From NCBI GenBank assembly GCA_023390635.1, contig JAEWCM010000058.1, positions 1 through 7,219 on the forward strand: a stretch of DNA of 7,219 nucleotides, given 5' to 3'. The notes beneath the pieces are model-generated. The model was not told where the DNA came from. It was given only the letters and a program-made list of their open reading frames with translations, and made no database searches. Positions 6,791 to 7,219 of this stretch are shown here, one piece after another. Both the position numbers and the translations under genes were made by a program. Position 1 is the first letter of the stretch. The number at the start of each line of letters is the position of its first letter. The DNA is from Bacillota bacterium (lineage in GTDB: Bacteria; Bacillota; Desulfitobacteriia; Desulfitobacteriales; Desulfitobacteriaceae).

Positions 6791-6830
6791 TTGTCTGAAT
6801 TATATATGACAATGGCATGGATGATTTGTC
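6791..6830 (+). repeat. Short TTGTC / GACAA inverted half-sites upstream of def
   Basis: TTGTC at 6791-6795, GACAA at 6808-6812 and TTGTC at 6826-6830 alternate in orientation with 12- and 13-nt gaps in the 91-nt space between priA and def. They flank an AT-rich TATATAT core. They could be operator half-sites or a chance result of AT-rich sequence. I see no convincing def promoter or priA terminator in this gap, so def is probably read mainly through from priA. Confidence 0.3.
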
Positions 6831-6861
6831 CGTGGTTACAAATGTCGGGAGGGAAAGTATA

Positions 6862-7219
6862 ATGGCTGTTTATAAAATTGTGGAAATCGGTGCTGAAGTG
6901 TTGCGAGAGCACGCAGCAGAAGTAAAGGAAATTACTCCTTCTATTCTTAAATTGCTGGATAACATGGCGGATACTCTTTACGACGCTAAAGGCGTGGGCT
7001 TGGCGGCACCTCAGGTAGGGGTATCGAAACGAGTGATTGTGATTGACGTGGGTGATGGTCTGATTGAAATGATTAACCCGGTGATTACAGCAAAAGAAGG
7101 AGAACAGGTTGATGAAGAGGGCTGCCTGAGCATTCCCGGAGTATCAGGGGATGTGCGCCGAGCCGCCAAGGTTCGGGTGCAAGGGCTGGATAGGCAAGGC
7201 AATTTACATGAGATTGAGG
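6862..7219 (+). CDS. def: Peptide deformylase, 5' part only
   Basis: Peptide deformylase removes the formyl group from the N-terminal methionine of new proteins at the ribosome, using a bound metal. The frame is open from the ATG at 6862 to the window edge, giving 119 complete codons of an expected 150 or so. Motif I, GVGLAAPQVG, is at residues 44-53. Motif II, EEGCLSIPG, is at 85-93 with metal ligand Cys88. Motif III, HEIDH, which holds the other two metal ligands, would lie beyond the window; the visible HEIE at the edge is a separate upstream segment, not the metal motif. The motif spacing and short N-terminus fit the type 1 group. GGGAGGG at 6847-6853 stands 8 nt before the ATG. It follows priA as in Bacillus, where fmt and rsmB come next; these are expected but not seen here. 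Confidence 0.96.
   Translation, partial: MAVYKIVEIGAEVLREHAAEVKEITPSILKLLDNMADTLYDAKGVGLAAPQVGVSKRVIVIDVGDGLIEMINPVITAKEGEQVDEEGCLSIPGVSGDVRRAAKVRVQGLDRQGNLHEIE

Overview
The window is one side of a conserved housekeeping gene block of a low-to-mid GC Gram-positive bacterium, with every gene on the + strand. The order yicC/yloC - remA - gmk - rpoZ - coaBC - (ybjQ) - priA - def is the classic Firmicutes arrangement. RemA (DUF370), purine-rich Shine-Dalgarno sites, TTG and GTG starts, and an upstream LL-diaminopimelate aminotransferase (DapL)-type gene together point to an anaerobic clostridial lineage. Desulfitobacterium or other Peptococcaceae-like bacteria are my best guess. This rests on gene order and remembered family sequences, not on a search.

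Layout: 1-500 is the 3' part of a PLP-dependent aminotransferase, most like DapL, closed by a strong intrinsic terminator (515-558). After a short intergenic region with a possible weak promoter, 700-3948 is a tight run of five genes: YicC-family endoribonuclease, RemA, guanylate kinase, RNA polymerase omega, and bifunctional CoaBC. The gaps are 54 nt (yicC-remA) and 14 nt (remA-gmk). Next, 2 nt separate gmk and rpoZ, and rpoZ and coaBC overlap by 1 nt. A small YbjQ-family gene (3995-4318) follows, with a consensus -10 hexamer just upstream and a clear intrinsic terminator just downstream. A strong extended -10 promoter (4408-4436) then starts a new unit of priA (4485-6770) and the first 119 codons of def (6862 to the window edge).

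Functionally the block combines RNA turnover (YicC), DNA-binding regulation (RemA), GMP to GDP conversion (Gmk), a transcription subunit (RpoZ), coenzyme A synthesis (CoaBC), replication restart (PriA) and N-terminal protein maturation (Def). These are growth-linked functions grouped by conserved synteny rather than one pathway. All catalytic motifs I could check are intact, and I see no frameshift, insertion sequence, CRISPR array, tRNA or rRNA.

I do not see a previously undescribed system here. The points worth a second look are modest: the separately punctuated ybjQ unit between coaBC and priA, a TTG start for remA supported by both spacing and residue numbering, and short repeats in the leaders of yicC, priA and def.
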